Part shown: one piece after another, positions 35,517-45,070 of the stretch
Layout: each line of letters begins with the position of its first letter
How positions within the stretch are numbered: the stretch's first letter is position 1
NCBI RefSeq assembly: GCF_900143695.1
Contig: NZ_FRFE01000038.1
Coordinates: 1-46,292 of the forward strand
DNA from: Desulfopila aestuarii DSM 18488
GTDB lineage: Bacteria; Desulfobacterota; Desulfobulbia; Desulfobulbales; Desulfocapsaceae
DNA: 46,292 bases
Direction: 5' to 3'
Notes under the pieces: model-generated
What the model was told of the DNA's origin: nothing
Database searches by the model: none
Seen by the model: only the letters and a program-made list of their open reading frames with translations
Made by a program: the position numbers and the translations under genes

Positions 35517-38500
35517 GTCCGCAGAGCCTCTTTTTCTGCCCGGTACTCTTCAATGGAAAGGTTGCGTAACACCGATACCTGGCCATCTGCGTTGTGAACA
35601 AAACCGACACCGGCGACGAACGGCTCGATGATATGAATTTTCTGCAGCGGCGTGACGATCAAGAGCTGGAGATTCAGCTGGCTGAACAACTTGAGACCAT
35701 ATTGGGCCGACTCGTCGGAGCCGCGACCGAAGGCTTCGTCGATGACCACAAACCGGAAGGTACGCGATCGCACCTCCCCCCATTCCAGACCGAACTGGTA
35801 GGCCAGGCTGGCAGCAAGCACGGTATAGGCCAGTTTTTCCTTCTGGCCGCCGGACTTGCCGCCGGAATCGGCATAATGTTCGAACTCACGGTCATCTTCC
35901 CGCCAGCGCTCACTGGCCGCAAATGTGAACCAGTTGCGGACATCGGTGACTTTAGCCGTCCAGCGACGGTCCATGTCTGATTGCCCTTCCCGCCCACGGA
36001 ACCGCTCGATTATCCGTTTCACCTGGAGAAATTTGGCTTCGGAATATTGGGCGTCGTCCGAACCGGTCAGGGCTCCTTCGGTGCAGGCCTTGAGCTCACT
36101 GCGAAAATCGCGGATATCGGCATCCGTTGTGGGAGTCGCCTCAAGTACGATATAGCGGCCGGGGTTGTAATCGATCTGGGCCAGTGAGTCGTTGATGCGG
36201 CCGATGCGCTCCTTGATGGTTTCCCGCTCCTTGTTCAGCTGCGACTGGAAATTGGCTACTTCCCGGATGGTGTTTTCGTTGAGCAACTCCTTGAACCTGG
36301 CCTCGAAACGAGGCAGGTCGTCGGCACGGAGATGACGTAGCATTTCCCGGTATTCTTCGGCCGCTTCCACTGCTACATCAATTTCCTGGGTCTCCAGATG
36401 ATAGCTGCTACTGTAGCGGCGCATGGCATCGATAATTTTGTCACGGAGTCTTGCAATTTTCTTGTCCTCGGCATCGATGGCGGCCTGTAGCCAGTCACGC
36501 ATCTGACGCTCCCGGTTGTCGCAGGACTCGACCGTGAGTTGATGCTCGCCCAGGGCCTCAGCGCATAAGGTTTGCAGTTGCGGGAAATATTCGGCAAGGG
36601 TGGATGGTACCGCATCATCAACCAGGGCCTGGGTCTCCTGTAGCAGGTTTTGCGCGTCGCTTATCTTCTGTTCGGTTTTCGCGCGAATGTCTCGCTGATT
36701 TCTCAGTTTCTCTTCGGTTTCCAGAAGCTTCTGTTCCACCTCACGAAGTTGTTCCGCCAAAACCTTCAGGATGTCGGAAGCGCTCTCCAATCGCTTGCGC
36801 TCATCCTCCAGCCGGCCAATCTTGACGGTCAGGGGCTGCCAGTCGAGTTCGGTGAAATCGTCATAGGTTTCCAGTCGTATAAAAACATTCAGCCGCTCTT
36901 TTATCTCCAGCTGCCGGGTCTGGAGGCTGGCTATTTCTGAAGCGGTATTGGCGATTTTCCCCTGAATGAGGCGTGACTTCTCTTCCAGGGTCCTGATCTT
37001 CGCCTCATTGGACCAGCCCAGTACATAGCGGCTACGGTCTTCGATACGGTGGCGGTCATCTTTTTCATGCCGTTCGCCCGGTGCTTTCATCTGACCGGAG
37101 CGGGTAATAGCCCGGGTCTCACGGCGAAATTGATCCTGGCTGGTGCAGCAGACCACATCAAAGCGCCGGAAAATCTCGTTTTCCAGCCAATCATAGAGTC
37201 TGGACTCAGGTTTGACGGCGATCTTATGGAGCAGGCTCTCAGGGTGCGGTTCCGGTAATACCATGTTTTTCCTGGAGCGTACCCGGTAATAGACCAGCCG
37301 TCCTTTCAGGTTGTTGTTGTCCACCCATTCAGCCACCTTGCGGTAATGTTCGTCTGGCACCAGCAATGAAAGGCCGAAGCTACGCAACAGCCGCTCGATA
37401 GCACCCTCCCAGTCCCGTTCATCATCGCGGACCTGGATCAGCTCACCGGCAAAAGGCATATCCTCTTCCGTGAGGCCCAGCCCATGGCACAGGGCGCGGC
37501 GGATGGCTATCTGTTTTTCTTCAATATTGCTGCGGCGAGCTTTGAGGCTGATGAGTTCGGCTTCGAGCCCCGCATGATCTTCCCTTTGACGGGCAAATTC
37601 CACCTCGATTTCATTACGACGATTCTGGATGGCGGCCTCTTCTGCCTCGGTTTTTTCCAGCAGGAGATCGCATTTTTGCCTGAGAACTAGAAATGCCCCG
37701 ACACTGTCTGCCGGATGCAGACCAAGAGGTTTCAACAGGTCTGTATATTGCTCGGCTTTTCGTTGTTTTCGTTGTTGTTCGACAAGGCAGCTCCGGATCT
37801 CCTCTTCGATACGTTCAATGCGGTCGCCGCCGTTTTCCGCGATACTGCGCCGGAGTTCCCGGTCCTTGGACTGCAGTTGGCGTCGCTGCTCGGTGAGAGC
37901 ATCAATGCGGACGGTGTGGCGTTGAAACTCCTCAGAAAGTTTTTGCAGCCGTTTTGTCAGAAGGTCAAGTTTGAGCCCGCCAAACCATGGTCGTAACGCT
38001 TGCCTACAGCTACGCAAACCCTCTGCATCAATTACCAACTGCTGGTGTCGGTCGCAGTCGGCGACCAGCGGCTCCAGTAGTTCCATCTGATTCTTGGCTT
38101 TCAACACTGCTTCGTGGGCTCGGTTAAGATCGTCGAAATGGCCTATCAATTCCTCGATGCGGGGTGTGACCGCAAAGGGCTCGAGCATATGGGTGCGAAC
38201 AAAGCCGGTAAGGTTGCCCACCGACTTAAGCGATACGGTTTGATGGAAAAGCTCCAGAGCCTGTTCGTTTTCAATGCCGAATCGTCGTCTGAACCAGGCG
38301 CCGTAGGGCGGAAAACTCTCAAACAGGTTGACCCCTTCTGCTCGCAGTCGTTTACGAAGTACGCCGATTTCGCCGCCGAATCCACTGAAATCCTTGGTGA
38401 TGACAAGTTCTTTCTCGCAAGCGGCATAGAAGCGGGCGGGCTGGCTTTGAGGATCGCTGGTCCAGAACACCTGGGCCAGGGAAACGGTTTTGCCAAAACC

Positions 38501-38881
38501 GGCGTTGTGAAAAACCCCGAGAATGACCGAATAACTGCTGTTGTCCCGGAGCGCCACCGGTTTGGCGCTGGCACTGGTGTCGGATCTCTCAGATTTGTAA
38601 TAGCCCTGGACATAAGAGCGGAGCGTTCTCTCCCGGCTCTCACCACCCGCTGCCTTGTTATAGGCGACCTGGTGGGCCGGTACCAGCAGAGTGGTTACGG
38701 CATCGACCAGGGTTGATTTGCCGGAGCCGATATCCCCGGTGAGCAGGCAGTTCTTGCCGCCAAGGTTCAGCACCCACACCTGCTGGTCGAAGGTCCCCCA
38801 GTTGAACACTTCCAGCCGTTGCAGACGAAAACCGGCTAGCCGGTCGTCACCGACAAAATCGAGGCGTAACGGTTCAGCCAT
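35513..38881 (-). CDS. jetC: Wadjet SMC-like ATPase JetC (MukB/SbcC-like)
   Basis: 1122 residues with the SMC layout. Walker A lies at residues 49-57 (GDIGSGKST); long coiled coils flank a hinge-like region; the ABC signature (GGKSGGQ) and Walker B ([15 protein letters not shown]) stand near 1010-1075. In the Wadjet complex it pairs with JetA and JetB as a MukBEF-like motor that extrudes loops, detecting small circular DNA. It overlaps jetB by 8 bases (38874-38881) and jetD by 4. Length agrees with known JetC proteins. No break or frameshift is seen, so the system looks intact. Confidence 0.93.
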   Translation of the reverse strand: MAEPLRLDFVGDDRLAGFRLQRLEVFNWGTFDQQVWVLNLGGKNCLLTGDIGSGKSTLVDAVTTLLVPAHQVAYNKAAGGESRERTLRSYVQGYYKSERSDTSASAKPVALRDNSSYSVILGVFHNAGFGKTVSLAQVFWTSDPQSQPARFYAACEKELVITKDFSGFGGEIGVLRKRLRAEGVNLFESFPPYGAWFRRRFGIENEQALELFHQTVSLKSVGNLTGFVRTHMLEPFAVTPRIEELIGHFDDLNRAHEAVLKAKNQMELLEPLVADCDRHQQLVIDAEGLRSCRQALRPWFGGLKLDLLTKRLQKLSEEFQRHTVRIDALTEQRRQLQSKDRELRRSIAENGGDRIERIEEEIRSCLVEQQRKQRKAEQYTDLLKPLGLHPADSVGAFLVLRQKCDLLLEKTEAEEAAIQNRRNEIEVEFARQREDHAGLEAELISLKARRSNIEEKQIAIRRALCHGLGLTEEDMPFAGELIQVRDDERDWEGAIERLLRSFGLSLLVPDEHYRKVAEWVDNNNLKGRLVYYRVRSRKNMVLPEPHPESLLHKIAVKPESRLYDWLENEIFRRFDVVCCTSQDQFRRETRAITRSGQMKAPGERHEKDDRHRIEDRSRYVLGWSNEAKIRTLEEKSRLIQGKIANTASEIASLQTRQLEIKERLNVFIRLETYDDFTELDWQPLTVKIGRLEDERKRLESASDILKVLAEQLREVEQKLLETEEKLRNQRDIRAKTEQKISDAQNLLQETQALVDDAVPSTLAEYFPQLQTLCAEALGEHQLTVESCDNRERQMRDWLQAAIDAEDKKIARLRDKIIDAMRRYSSSYHLETQEIDVAVEAAEEYREMLRHLRADDLPRFEARFKELLNENTIREVANFQSQLNKERETIKERIGRINDSLAQIDYNPGRYIVLEATPTTDADIRDFRSELKACTEGALTGSDDAQYSEAKFLQVKRIIERFRGREGQSDMDRRWTAKVTDVRNWFTFAASERWREDDREFEHYADSGGKSGGQKEKLAYTVLAASLAYQFGLEWGEVRSRTFRFVVIDEAFGRGSDESAQYGLKLFSQLNLQLLIVTPLQKIHIIEPFVAGVGFVHNADGQVSVLRNLSIEEYRAEKEALRT

Positions 38882-39503
38882 TGGCCTTCTCTCCCTTTTG
38901 CCGGAGTTCCTGCTGATACTCCCCTAGCCGTTGGTCAAACTCAGCCAGCCATTGACCATCGACAAAGGCCTTAAGAATGCGACGCACTTCAAAGAGCTGT
39001 TGCTGGCCCTTTAATGGGCGAACAAATCCGATTTTCACCACTTTGTTGATATGGGCATCTATCTGATCGATCAGCCTGGCCTCATTGCTGCCGGCGGGCA
39101 AAAAGACCCGGAAGAGCTCAACGATTTCGTCGAGGGAGAGAATCAGGCGGGTGTCGCCACCAGCGGCGTCGAATTCCGCGAGTTTTTTTCGCAGCAGGGC
39201 CAGCAGCAGACTCACCGGATAGGCGAGTTGCTGACGCCGCACCAGACGCGGCAGAACTACTGTTCCGTCTTCGCTTTCATGTTGACGCGATTGGAGAAAG
39301 CCATAGCCTTCCGCTTCATCCAGCACCAGTTCCAGCCCTATCACCGCCAGATAATCGCGCACCTGCGGCTGTAACGCTATGAGGGCGTTCCATATTTCTC
39401 CCCGTTCGTCGCGATACACCACTCCTTGTAAAAGAGCGATCACAACGATGGAAAGATCGCCAGGTTGTTCAGTGGTTCCGATGTTTGCAGAATGTTCATT
39501 CAT
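38874..39503 (-). CDS. jetB: Wadjet protein JetB (DUF4194)
   Basis: 209 residues with the DUF4194 pattern: an all-helical MukE-like N-terminal part, a central segment with [20 protein letters not shown], and a second winged-helix-like half ending [28 protein letters not shown]. It is the MukE-like bridging subunit that binds JetA and JetC. The start at 39503 follows a short weak ribosome site, and a run of eleven T lies just upstream. It lies 60 bases downstream of jetA and overlaps jetC by 8 bases. Confidence 0.9.
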   Translation of the reverse strand: MNEHSANIGTTEQPGDLSIVVIALLQGVVYRDERGEIWNALIALQPQVRDYLAVIGLELVLDEAEGYGFLQSRQHESEDGTVVLPRLVRRQQLAYPVSLLLALLRKKLAEFDAAGGDTRLILSLDEIVELFRVFLPAGSNEARLIDQIDAHINKVVKIGFVRPLKGQQQLFEVRRILKAFVDGQWLAEFDQRLGEYQQELRQKGEKANG

Positions 39504-39515
39504 GCTGGTTTTCCC

Positions 39516-39526
39516 AAAAAAAAAAA
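39516..39526 (-). repeat. homopolymer run of 11 T (minus strand) between jetA and jetB
   Basis: Eleven A on the plus strand, thus T on the coding strand, 13 bases before the jetB start. It lies where the ribosome site is expected and could vary in length. Confidence 0.9.
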
Positions 39527-39563
39527 TCGGTTTTCAGTAATTCATTGTGGCCGCGGGCTCTGT

Positions 39564-41018
39564 TTATGCCTTACCGGTTGGTGTGAAAAGAATGCGTGCA
39601 ACTCCGGCACGACGGCGGGTACCTTCCTTTGTGGTCCATTCAATGGTGTCGACTACTGTTTCGTCGATGACGGTGTTGGGCCTTTCACTTGCCAGCTGGA
39701 GGTAGGCCAGCAGCTCTGCCAACCCAAGTTGCAGAGGGTGTAGAGAGATAAGTTCGGCCAGGCTGATCTGGGCGCGTGATTGCAGAGCCTGGCGAATGTG
39801 GCGGGCAAGTTCGGCTCGATTGACCATCGCCTGGGCGTAGAGGGCAGCGGTATCCATTTCGGCCTCGCCTTCCTTGAGTGTGATATCGGTAATGTGCAGC
39901 TTTGGGGAAGGTATGAAGAGCGGTCGTTCAAACGGCAGCTCAACGGTTGCGCTAAACTCATTTATCTCCATAAAATTTCCGGAAGGTGCTGCTTCGCGTA
40001 CGCCGATGGCCTTGGACTCGATTTCGTGGAGGAGTTCCATGATCCGGCGATTTTCCAACCAGGCCTGATCGTCGAGAAAGCGGCGTAGTTGTTGTGAAAG
40101 GCGGGCAACGGTGCGCTGGGTATGCTCCCCAGCTTCCAGCCAGTCGTAATGTACTCGCCGCAGCCGCGGATCGGGCGCCATTGAGGTAACGGGTTCCAGA
40201 GCCAACACCTGTTCGAGTAAGTCTGTTAGTTCCTCCTGCCGGGTCTGGGACATGAGAAAATCCCAGAAAGCCCGGAAACTTTTGCCCTGGTCCGAATCGG
40301 CGATGGCGTCGCGCCGGCCCATGATTTCCTGCAGCAGTTCCCCTTTCCTGCCGTCCCATAGGGCAATGCGCTCCCGCACCTGGCGGTCAAGCGTGCGGAA
40401 ATTGTGTTCCACTTCACGAAAATCGGCAAGAAGTTCACGTGCCAATTGCAGAAATTGCTGGAACCGGTCCTTGACCGCGGTTTCGTCAAGAAGGGAGATA
40501 TCACCGGCCTCGATTCGCTCAATTTCACGGTTGATCCCGTCTCGCCGTTTCTGTAACTCACTGATGCGCACTTTGGGATCGGTTTCGCTCCCTTCCGCTA
40601 TCTGGCGAAGCAGGGCAAAAAGGGTCAGCAGTCGCGACTCCGTGCCGACAAAAGAGCGTTCGGCAAGGCTCTCCAGCCAGGAGATGGCTTTCTCACTGGC
40701 CGAGGTCAGGTCGAAGTGGGGCTCGTCCACCCCGGGCGGGTAATATTTCCTGAGCCATCCCTTACTGTTGTCCGCCCAGTCGTTCAGGTACTCCTGGGCT
40801 GAACGGGGGAATGCCCCTGAACCGTAGGCTTCACGTAAGAGAAACAGTTCGTCTTCCAAGGACTCGGCCAGGTCGGCCAGCGCCAGTACCCGGATATTCG
40901 GTTTGATAAAAACCCGGTGCAGAAAGGTGGCTACCAGCGGAGCGTGATCGGAACAGAGCAGCCGCCAGGCGGGGTGATTCTTACGCAGCAGCTCAATGGT
41001 CTGGTAATCAAAGGGCAT
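39564..41018 (-). CDS. jetA: Wadjet protein JetA (DUF3375)
   Basis: 484 residues with the DUF3375 layout: a helical N-terminal part (about 1-150), coiled coil (about 150-250), and a C-terminal part ending with a short RRAGVARILFTPTGKA tail. In Wadjet, JetA is the MukF-like kleisin that links the JetC heads and carries JetB. The upstream SWIM gene ends 27 bases before its start, which suggests one transcript. The start has no clear ribosome site, so coupling to the upstream gene is plausible. First gene of the jetABCD order. Confidence 0.92.
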   Translation of the reverse strand: MPFDYQTIELLRKNHPAWRLLCSDHAPLVATFLHRVFIKPNIRVLALADLAESLEDELFLLREAYGSGAFPRSAQEYLNDWADNSKGWLRKYYPPGVDEPHFDLTSASEKAISWLESLAERSFVGTESRLLTLFALLRQIAEGSETDPKVRISELQKRRDGINREIERIEAGDISLLDETAVKDRFQQFLQLARELLADFREVEHNFRTLDRQVRERIALWDGRKGELLQEIMGRRDAIADSDQGKSFRAFWDFLMSQTRQEELTDLLEQVLALEPVTSMAPDPRLRRVHYDWLEAGEHTQRTVARLSQQLRRFLDDQAWLENRRIMELLHEIESKAIGVREAAPSGNFMEINEFSATVELPFERPLFIPSPKLHITDITLKEGEAEMDTAALYAQAMVNRAELARHIRQALQSRAQISLAELISLHPLQLGLAELLAYLQLASERPNTVIDETVVDTIEWTTKEGTRRRAGVARILFTPTGKA

Positions 41019-41045
41019 GATGTCTGGTGTTGGGTTGCCGCTTTT

Positions 41046-42920
41046 TCAGTTGTACCGTTCCGGATTTTTTTCCAGATCGTTCAGCACTTCCATGAGACGT
41101 CGCTTGGCCTTGTGTTCTTTTCGTATCTGTTGGAGCAGGGTTGTCCATGTGTCGTCCTTACCGAGTTTTTCATATAATCGTTGCATTTTTCGGAGGTAGC
41201 CGGCAGCTCCCGGGTAGGAGCTTGGCTTGACTTCGTCAATGAGTCGCTGGGCACCCGTTCGCCAGATTTGCAATGTGAGATCCGGATGGGTTTCCTGTAC
41301 TGCATTGGCCAGCTCATTGTCTAGCTGGGTGTTTCGGTATCTTCCTGCCTTTAACAGTTCTCGATAGAGAGCAACGGCGTCGTCATAGCGCTCTTCCAGG
41401 AGAGCTATTTGAATACGTAACGCCAGGGATTCATTTTTCTGAGGTTTGTCGTTCTTCGTCAGCCGTCGTGGCCCTGTCTCAGGTTCGGGAAGGGGCCAGG
41501 TTGCGGTACTGCCCTTACTGCCGGCTGGAGCTGTACCGTTCTCCAGATAGGTAAGCAGTGCAGTGCGGATTGCAGGCCAGAGGCCGATGTGTTGGGCAAC
41601 TTCAGCTACATTTCGATAGGTTTCCCGTGACGGGTGGCGGACATAGTTCTCAACGAGGTACGCTGCAACCAGTTTGAAGTTTTTCTCCTCTTCCGCCATT
41701 TGGCATAATCGACGCTGCAGGTTGTCGGCAAGACCCGACAAATCCTTATGCGTCTGTTTGTGTCCTTCAATGCACCATGCCCGGGCTCTTTCCCGATCAC
41801 CCTGCTGCAGGAGAGCATCGACTAGTTGGGTATAACATTGACAATACTTAACTTCTTTTTCCAGCAAGGGAATGATCTTTTTTTCATTGCCGCTGAAGCT
41901 ATAGGCATTCAAGAGCTGGTCCATGACCGCTTTTCGTCGGAAGGTATCAATGAATGAGGAGGATTTCGGCTTGGCCATTTCGGCAAGTTGCATCTCGAGA
42001 GCGTCAGCGACGACCTGCCAGTCGGCGGTGGTATATATCGGATTGTCAAAGATTATGGCTGGATCGCCTAAAATGTCATACTCATCTTTCAATTGCCGGT
42101 CGAAATACCACAATAGCTGCTCCGGTTGCGGAATTGAGGATCTGGGCAGGGCTTCACAAACCACTTCGAGGCAGGCACTGATAGCCGCGGCTGTTTCGCC
42201 TTCGTCATGAGACTGCCCCACCTGATAATGGCCTTCCTCAAAGAGCTGTTCACCCAATTTGACGACCTCATCGGCATATCCGGAGGCAAGCAGGTTACGT
42301 AGCTGCTCCTGAACATGGGAGTAATCTGGTAGATTCCCTTCGTCATTCCAGTGGCTGCGCCAGGCATCTTCTTCGGTGAGGTCCCGGATTTCTCGACGCA
42401 ATTCGCGAACGAGTGTATCTATCTGACCATCACTTAACAGTGCAGATTTATGGATTTCACCGGCAATTTCCGGGTGTCGAAGAGCAAAGGCCACGAGCAT
42501 CTCCTGCAGTTCATCTCGGTTTTTTTCTGCCAGAAAAGTGCGGATATGCTGTTCAGTGTCACCTGATTCCGTATCTTCATCGAACTCTTTTTCGTAAAAA
42601 AGGTCTTGGTAAAGATCATCATCCTGATCAAGGAGGGGGATTTCTTCGTTGGCGAGCTGCAGCTCACTGGCTTTCAGCACCACTGCTACCACATGCTTGC
42701 ACAGTCCCTGATATGGGCAGGAGCAGAAGTAATCCAGAGCTCCATTGTCGCTGGGCTGAACCGAAGTAGTATAGCGTCGATTTCCTGTGACCCAGGCCAC
42801 CAGCGAACCGTCTTCGATTCTCGAAAGATGGGAAACCCGATGGGTGTACTTCCTGCCACGGTTAAATATGGTATCTCCGACCATATTGCGGAGGTCGTCT
42901 GGCTCGATTGAATATGTCAT
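41046..42920 (-). CDS. SWIM zinc-finger protein, function unknown
   Basis: 624 residues. The SWIM motif is C66-x-C68-x5-C74-x-H76 (CSCPYQGLCKHVVAVVL). The rest (about 110-624) is helical with weak TPR-like repeat character and contains no recognised enzyme domain. SWIM fingers bind DNA or proteins in many contexts. Bacterial SWIM proteins are often found beside SNF2 ATPases, and a SNF2 ATPase with a SWIM-like site lies at the far end of the Wadjet operon. Because the gap to jetA is only 27 bases in the same direction, it is probably co-transcribed with the Wadjet genes. It could be an accessory factor or a neighbour from an earlier SWIM-SNF2 pair into which Wadjet was inserted. Confidence 0.85.
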   Translation of the reverse strand: MTYSIEPDDLRNMVGDTIFNRGRKYTHRVSHLSRIEDGSLVAWVTGNRRYTTSVQPSDNGALDYFCSCPYQGLCKHVVAVVLKASELQLANEEIPLLDQDDDLYQDLFYEKEFDEDTESGDTEQHIRTFLAEKNRDELQEMLVAFALRHPEIAGEIHKSALLSDGQIDTLVRELRREIRDLTEEDAWRSHWNDEGNLPDYSHVQEQLRNLLASGYADEVVKLGEQLFEEGHYQVGQSHDEGETAAAISACLEVVCEALPRSSIPQPEQLLWYFDRQLKDEYDILGDPAIIFDNPIYTTADWQVVADALEMQLAEMAKPKSSSFIDTFRRKAVMDQLLNAYSFSGNEKKIIPLLEKEVKYCQCYTQLVDALLQQGDRERARAWCIEGHKQTHKDLSGLADNLQRRLCQMAEEEKNFKLVAAYLVENYVRHPSRETYRNVAEVAQHIGLWPAIRTALLTYLENGTAPAGSKGSTATWPLPEPETGPRRLTKNDKPQKNESLALRIQIALLEERYDDAVALYRELLKAGRYRNTQLDNELANAVQETHPDLTLQIWRTGAQRLIDEVKPSSYPGAAGYLRKMQRLYEKLGKDDTWTTLLQQIRKEHKAKRRLMEVLNDLEKNPERYN

Positions 42921-42973
42921 ACTATCTCGATTCTTCAGGTATAGGTGAAAGCCAGAAAAGAAGGATTCATTTT

Positions 42974-43759
42974 CTACAGCTTCATACTCAGCGTCAGCGG
43001 CTTTTTGTAGTTCAAGAGAAATGCGCAGGCTTCCTCGATCTCGGTCATCTCGACGGAGAGGGGCTGACCTCTCAGGCTCTGGATGAACAGGGTATCGCTG
43101 CGGGGGATTGCTCCAATAACCCTTTTCGGGTCGAGGCTTTCGGCCATCACTTGCCGCACATCGTCCTCAACTTTGTTGAGGATGAAATAGGTCTGTACCC
43201 CTGCCGCCTCAGCGATTTGACGGGCGCGGCCAGCCATCTGGATCGATTCATAACTGGGGTCGATCACACAGAGAGCCATGTCACAGCCCCGGTCTACCTG
43301 ACGACCGAAATGTTCGAGCCCAGCTTCGGCGTCGATCAAGATGATCTCGTCTTTGGCTTCGTGTAACCGTGAGAGCACGGCTTTGGAGATGCCACCGATC
43401 ATGCAGGCGCAGCCCTCGCCAAACTCCTTGATTTTTCCGACTACCAGGAGCTTGATGCCATTTGCTTCTTGCACACAATCCGGAGGCAAATCGTCAACGC
43501 TCATGATGTTTTTGAAGAAATCGTCTTCATGGTCCTGATCCTTGGCCTGCTTCAGCTTTTCGCGGGTGCCCTGGCGTCCGCCCATGGCATCCATCATGAT
43601 TTCTGGCTGTTTTGCACCAAGCAATCGGTGGAGGCAGAGGTTGGATTCGTCGGCGTCCACTACCAGTACTCTCTTGCCTGCGTTGGTAAGCGCCTTGGCA
43701 AGTAGAACGGTGAGGGTGCTTTTACCGCATCCGCCTTTACCGCAGATCATGATCTTCAT
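42974..43759 (-). CDS. CooC-like P-loop ATPase (CO dehydrogenase maturation family)
   Basis: 261 residues of the MinD/Mrp/CooC P-loop class. The deviant Walker A is GKGGCGKST (7-15), a switch I region follows at VDADESN (34-40), and C117-x-C119 (EGCACMIGG) matches the CxC of CooC proteins that insert nickel into carbon monoxide dehydrogenase. The region near 141-149 (LIDAEAGLE) is the Walker B/switch II stretch. No CO dehydrogenase or acetyl-CoA synthase gene is in the window, so its client is elsewhere or it serves another nickel or Fe-S enzyme. It is on the same strand as, and 53 bases before, the SWIM gene, but a functional link with Wadjet is unlikely. A possible small CooT-like frame lies divergently upstream. 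Confidence 0.88.
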   Translation of the reverse strand: MKIMICGKGGCGKSTLTVLLAKALTNAGKRVLVVDADESNLCLHRLLGAKQPEIMMDAMGGRQGTREKLKQAKDQDHEDDFFKNIMSVDDLPPDCVQEANGIKLLVVGKIKEFGEGCACMIGGISKAVLSRLHEAKDEIILIDAEAGLEHFGRQVDRGCDMALCVIDPSYESIQMAGRARQIAEAAGVQTYFILNKVEDDVRQVMAESLDPKRVIGAIPRSDTLFIQSLRGQPLSVEMTEIEEACAFLLNYKKPLTLSMKL

Positions 43760-43926
43760 AGGTATAACTCCATTGTCGGTGTGTTACGAGAGTGGGGAAT
43801 ATTTTTGTATTCAAGCAAATTCGCTGGCTTTGCGAATCAACGTGCCAGCCGTTAATTGAGTGACTGATTGAATAGTCAAATAGCTGTAACAGGTTTTCTC
43901 CCTGCATACTTCAGCTATATTTGACC

Positions 43927-44132
43927 ATGTGCGAGCTGATCTGCCAAGAAGGAAAGCGGGTCTTTGTCATGGAGATGATCTCTCAATTGTCGGGGTGGGA
44001 GTTCATAATGAATCCGACGATTTGAAATTCTCAGAAGGGATTCAACAGTGTCAGCAGGTAGTGGTTCGGATGAGAGGGAATGGACTGGTCCTGGTTCATG
44101 CTGGCGACGCAGAGGAGTTGCCCAGAAATTGA
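43927..44132 (+). pseudogene. possible frameshifted small gene (CooT-like start?)
   Basis: From ATG 43927 a frame starts MCELICQEGKRVFVME, which recalls the Met-Cys start of CooT-type small nickel-binding proteins, and stops at 44025 after 32 residues. A second frame (43929-44132) overlaps and continues with VVVRMRGNGLVLVHAG to a stop just before a hairpin. A one-base shift would join them. The divergent CooC-like gene makes a CooT relation attractive, but the resemblance covers only about 20 residues. Alternatives: sequence error, or chance open frames. Confidence 0.3.
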
Positions 44133-44134
44133 AT

Positions 44135-44166
44135 AAGGCGTGAACATCGGGTTGTGATCACGCCTT
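44135..44166. terminator. hairpin between the small frame and the flavodoxin gene
   Basis: AAGGCGTGA (44135-44143) pairs with TCACGCCTT (44158-44166) around a 14-base loop. Read on the minus strand it is followed by ATTC and more T, so it best serves the flavodoxin gene that ends at 44199. Confidence 0.7.
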
Positions 44167-44198
44167 GAATACTTTCGCACGTCGCAGAACGTTTGTCC

Positions 44199-44639
44199 TT
44201 ACAGGGTTTCAGCCAGTGCCTTGCCATAATCCTGGCAGGCTTTCAGGCCTTCCTGGGTGGCGATGGTCGCTTCGGTCAGATTAAGTGGCCCGAGGTTAGT
44301 CATCTTCATTTTAAAGACATACTCCATGGTGTCAAAAATCATTGGGGCTGATTCTCCGCTGTGAGTATGGGAGCCAAAAGCACCACCGGCAGCACTGGTG
44401 AGCTCGGCTTTTTCGGCGAGGAACAAAAACTGCTTCATGCCGCCTGTCATATCCTTATGGTAGGTGGGACAACCAAAGAGATAGGCATCGTAGCCGTTCA
44501 GCTCTTCGGCGTTTTCAATTTCAGAGATCTTTTTTATCTCAACAGTGTGCCCAGCGAACCTTACTCCTTCAGCAAGAAAATTGGCCATTTTGCCTGTGTT
44601 ACCTGTCCTGCTTGCGTACGCAATCAATACCTTTTTCAT
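44199..44639 (-). CDS. flavodoxin
   Basis: 146 residues from ATG 44639 (GGAGCG ribosome site eight bases upstream); the frame continues to 44675 with residues outside the fold. The phosphate-binding loop of FMN is visible as ASRTGNTGK (about residues 8-16), the 50s region reads LFGCPTYHKDM, and the 90s region as GSHTHSGE. Flavodoxins are small soluble electron carriers that replace ferredoxin when iron is scarce. A 23-bp Fur-box-like palindrome about 170 bases upstream (44807-44829) supports iron control. The T-S-G variant common in long-chain types is absent, so it is a short-chain flavodoxin. Confidence 0.9.
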   Translation of the reverse strand: MKKVLIAYASRTGNTGKMANFLAEGVRFAGHTVEIKKISEIENAEELNGYDAYLFGCPTYHKDMTGGMKQFLFLAEKAELTSAAGGAFGSHTHSGESAPMIFDTMEYVFKMKMTNLGPLNLTEATIATQEGLKACQDYGKALAETL

Positions 44640-44806
44640 GTATCGCTCCGTTAATAAATGGTATACGGGTGTCACTTCTCTGGCAGGCGGAATAGCCCGC
44701 CCAGCCGCTTCAAGGGATCATTGTGAAACAGTGGTAATGATGTAAAAACTTCCGGCACAACGTTGAGCTTGTGATAGATCAATCAGGAAACGAATGATTG
44801 TTGTTA

Positions 44807-44829
44807 TTAATAACGATTATCGTTATTAA
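44807..44829. promoter_or_regulatory. Fur-box-like operator
   Basis: TTAATAACGATTATCGTTATTAA is a perfect 23-base palindrome (11 + 1 + 11), closely resembling the Fur consensus GATAATGATTATCATTATC. It lies 168 bases upstream of the flavodoxin start, within a plausible promoter region on the minus strand. Fur family members bind such sites with Fe(II) and repress in iron-rich conditions. Confidence 0.75.
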
Positions 44830-45070
44830 GTCAATGGGAAAATAACATTATCAGGAGTTCGTGCAAGGATGTGGATGAAAAAGGAAAGATGGAGGAGCGT
44901 TCTGTAAGAGTTTTGTATCCAACAACACCGGTACATTCAAAATTTAATGACTGGTCTTCACTCGTTCTATCCACACCTGCAAAACTAGCTTGTAGAAGGC
45001 GAGCTTTACAGGTGAAGAAGTCAAACGTTTCAATGGTCGACCCGAACAATTATCTATGCTGCCCTGTCAG
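44830..45070. other. intergenic region, nothing coded recognised
   Basis: The frames here (for example plus-strand 44871-45125) resemble nothing known and lack ribosome sites. An imperfect hairpin, CACCTGCAAAACTAGCT to AGCTTTACAGGTG, lies about 44970-45014 without a T-run. Confidence 0.3.

Noticed and set aside
44970-45014. Imperfect hairpin CACCTG...CAGGTG as a terminator
   Set aside because: Arms need gaps to pair and no T-run follows on either strand.
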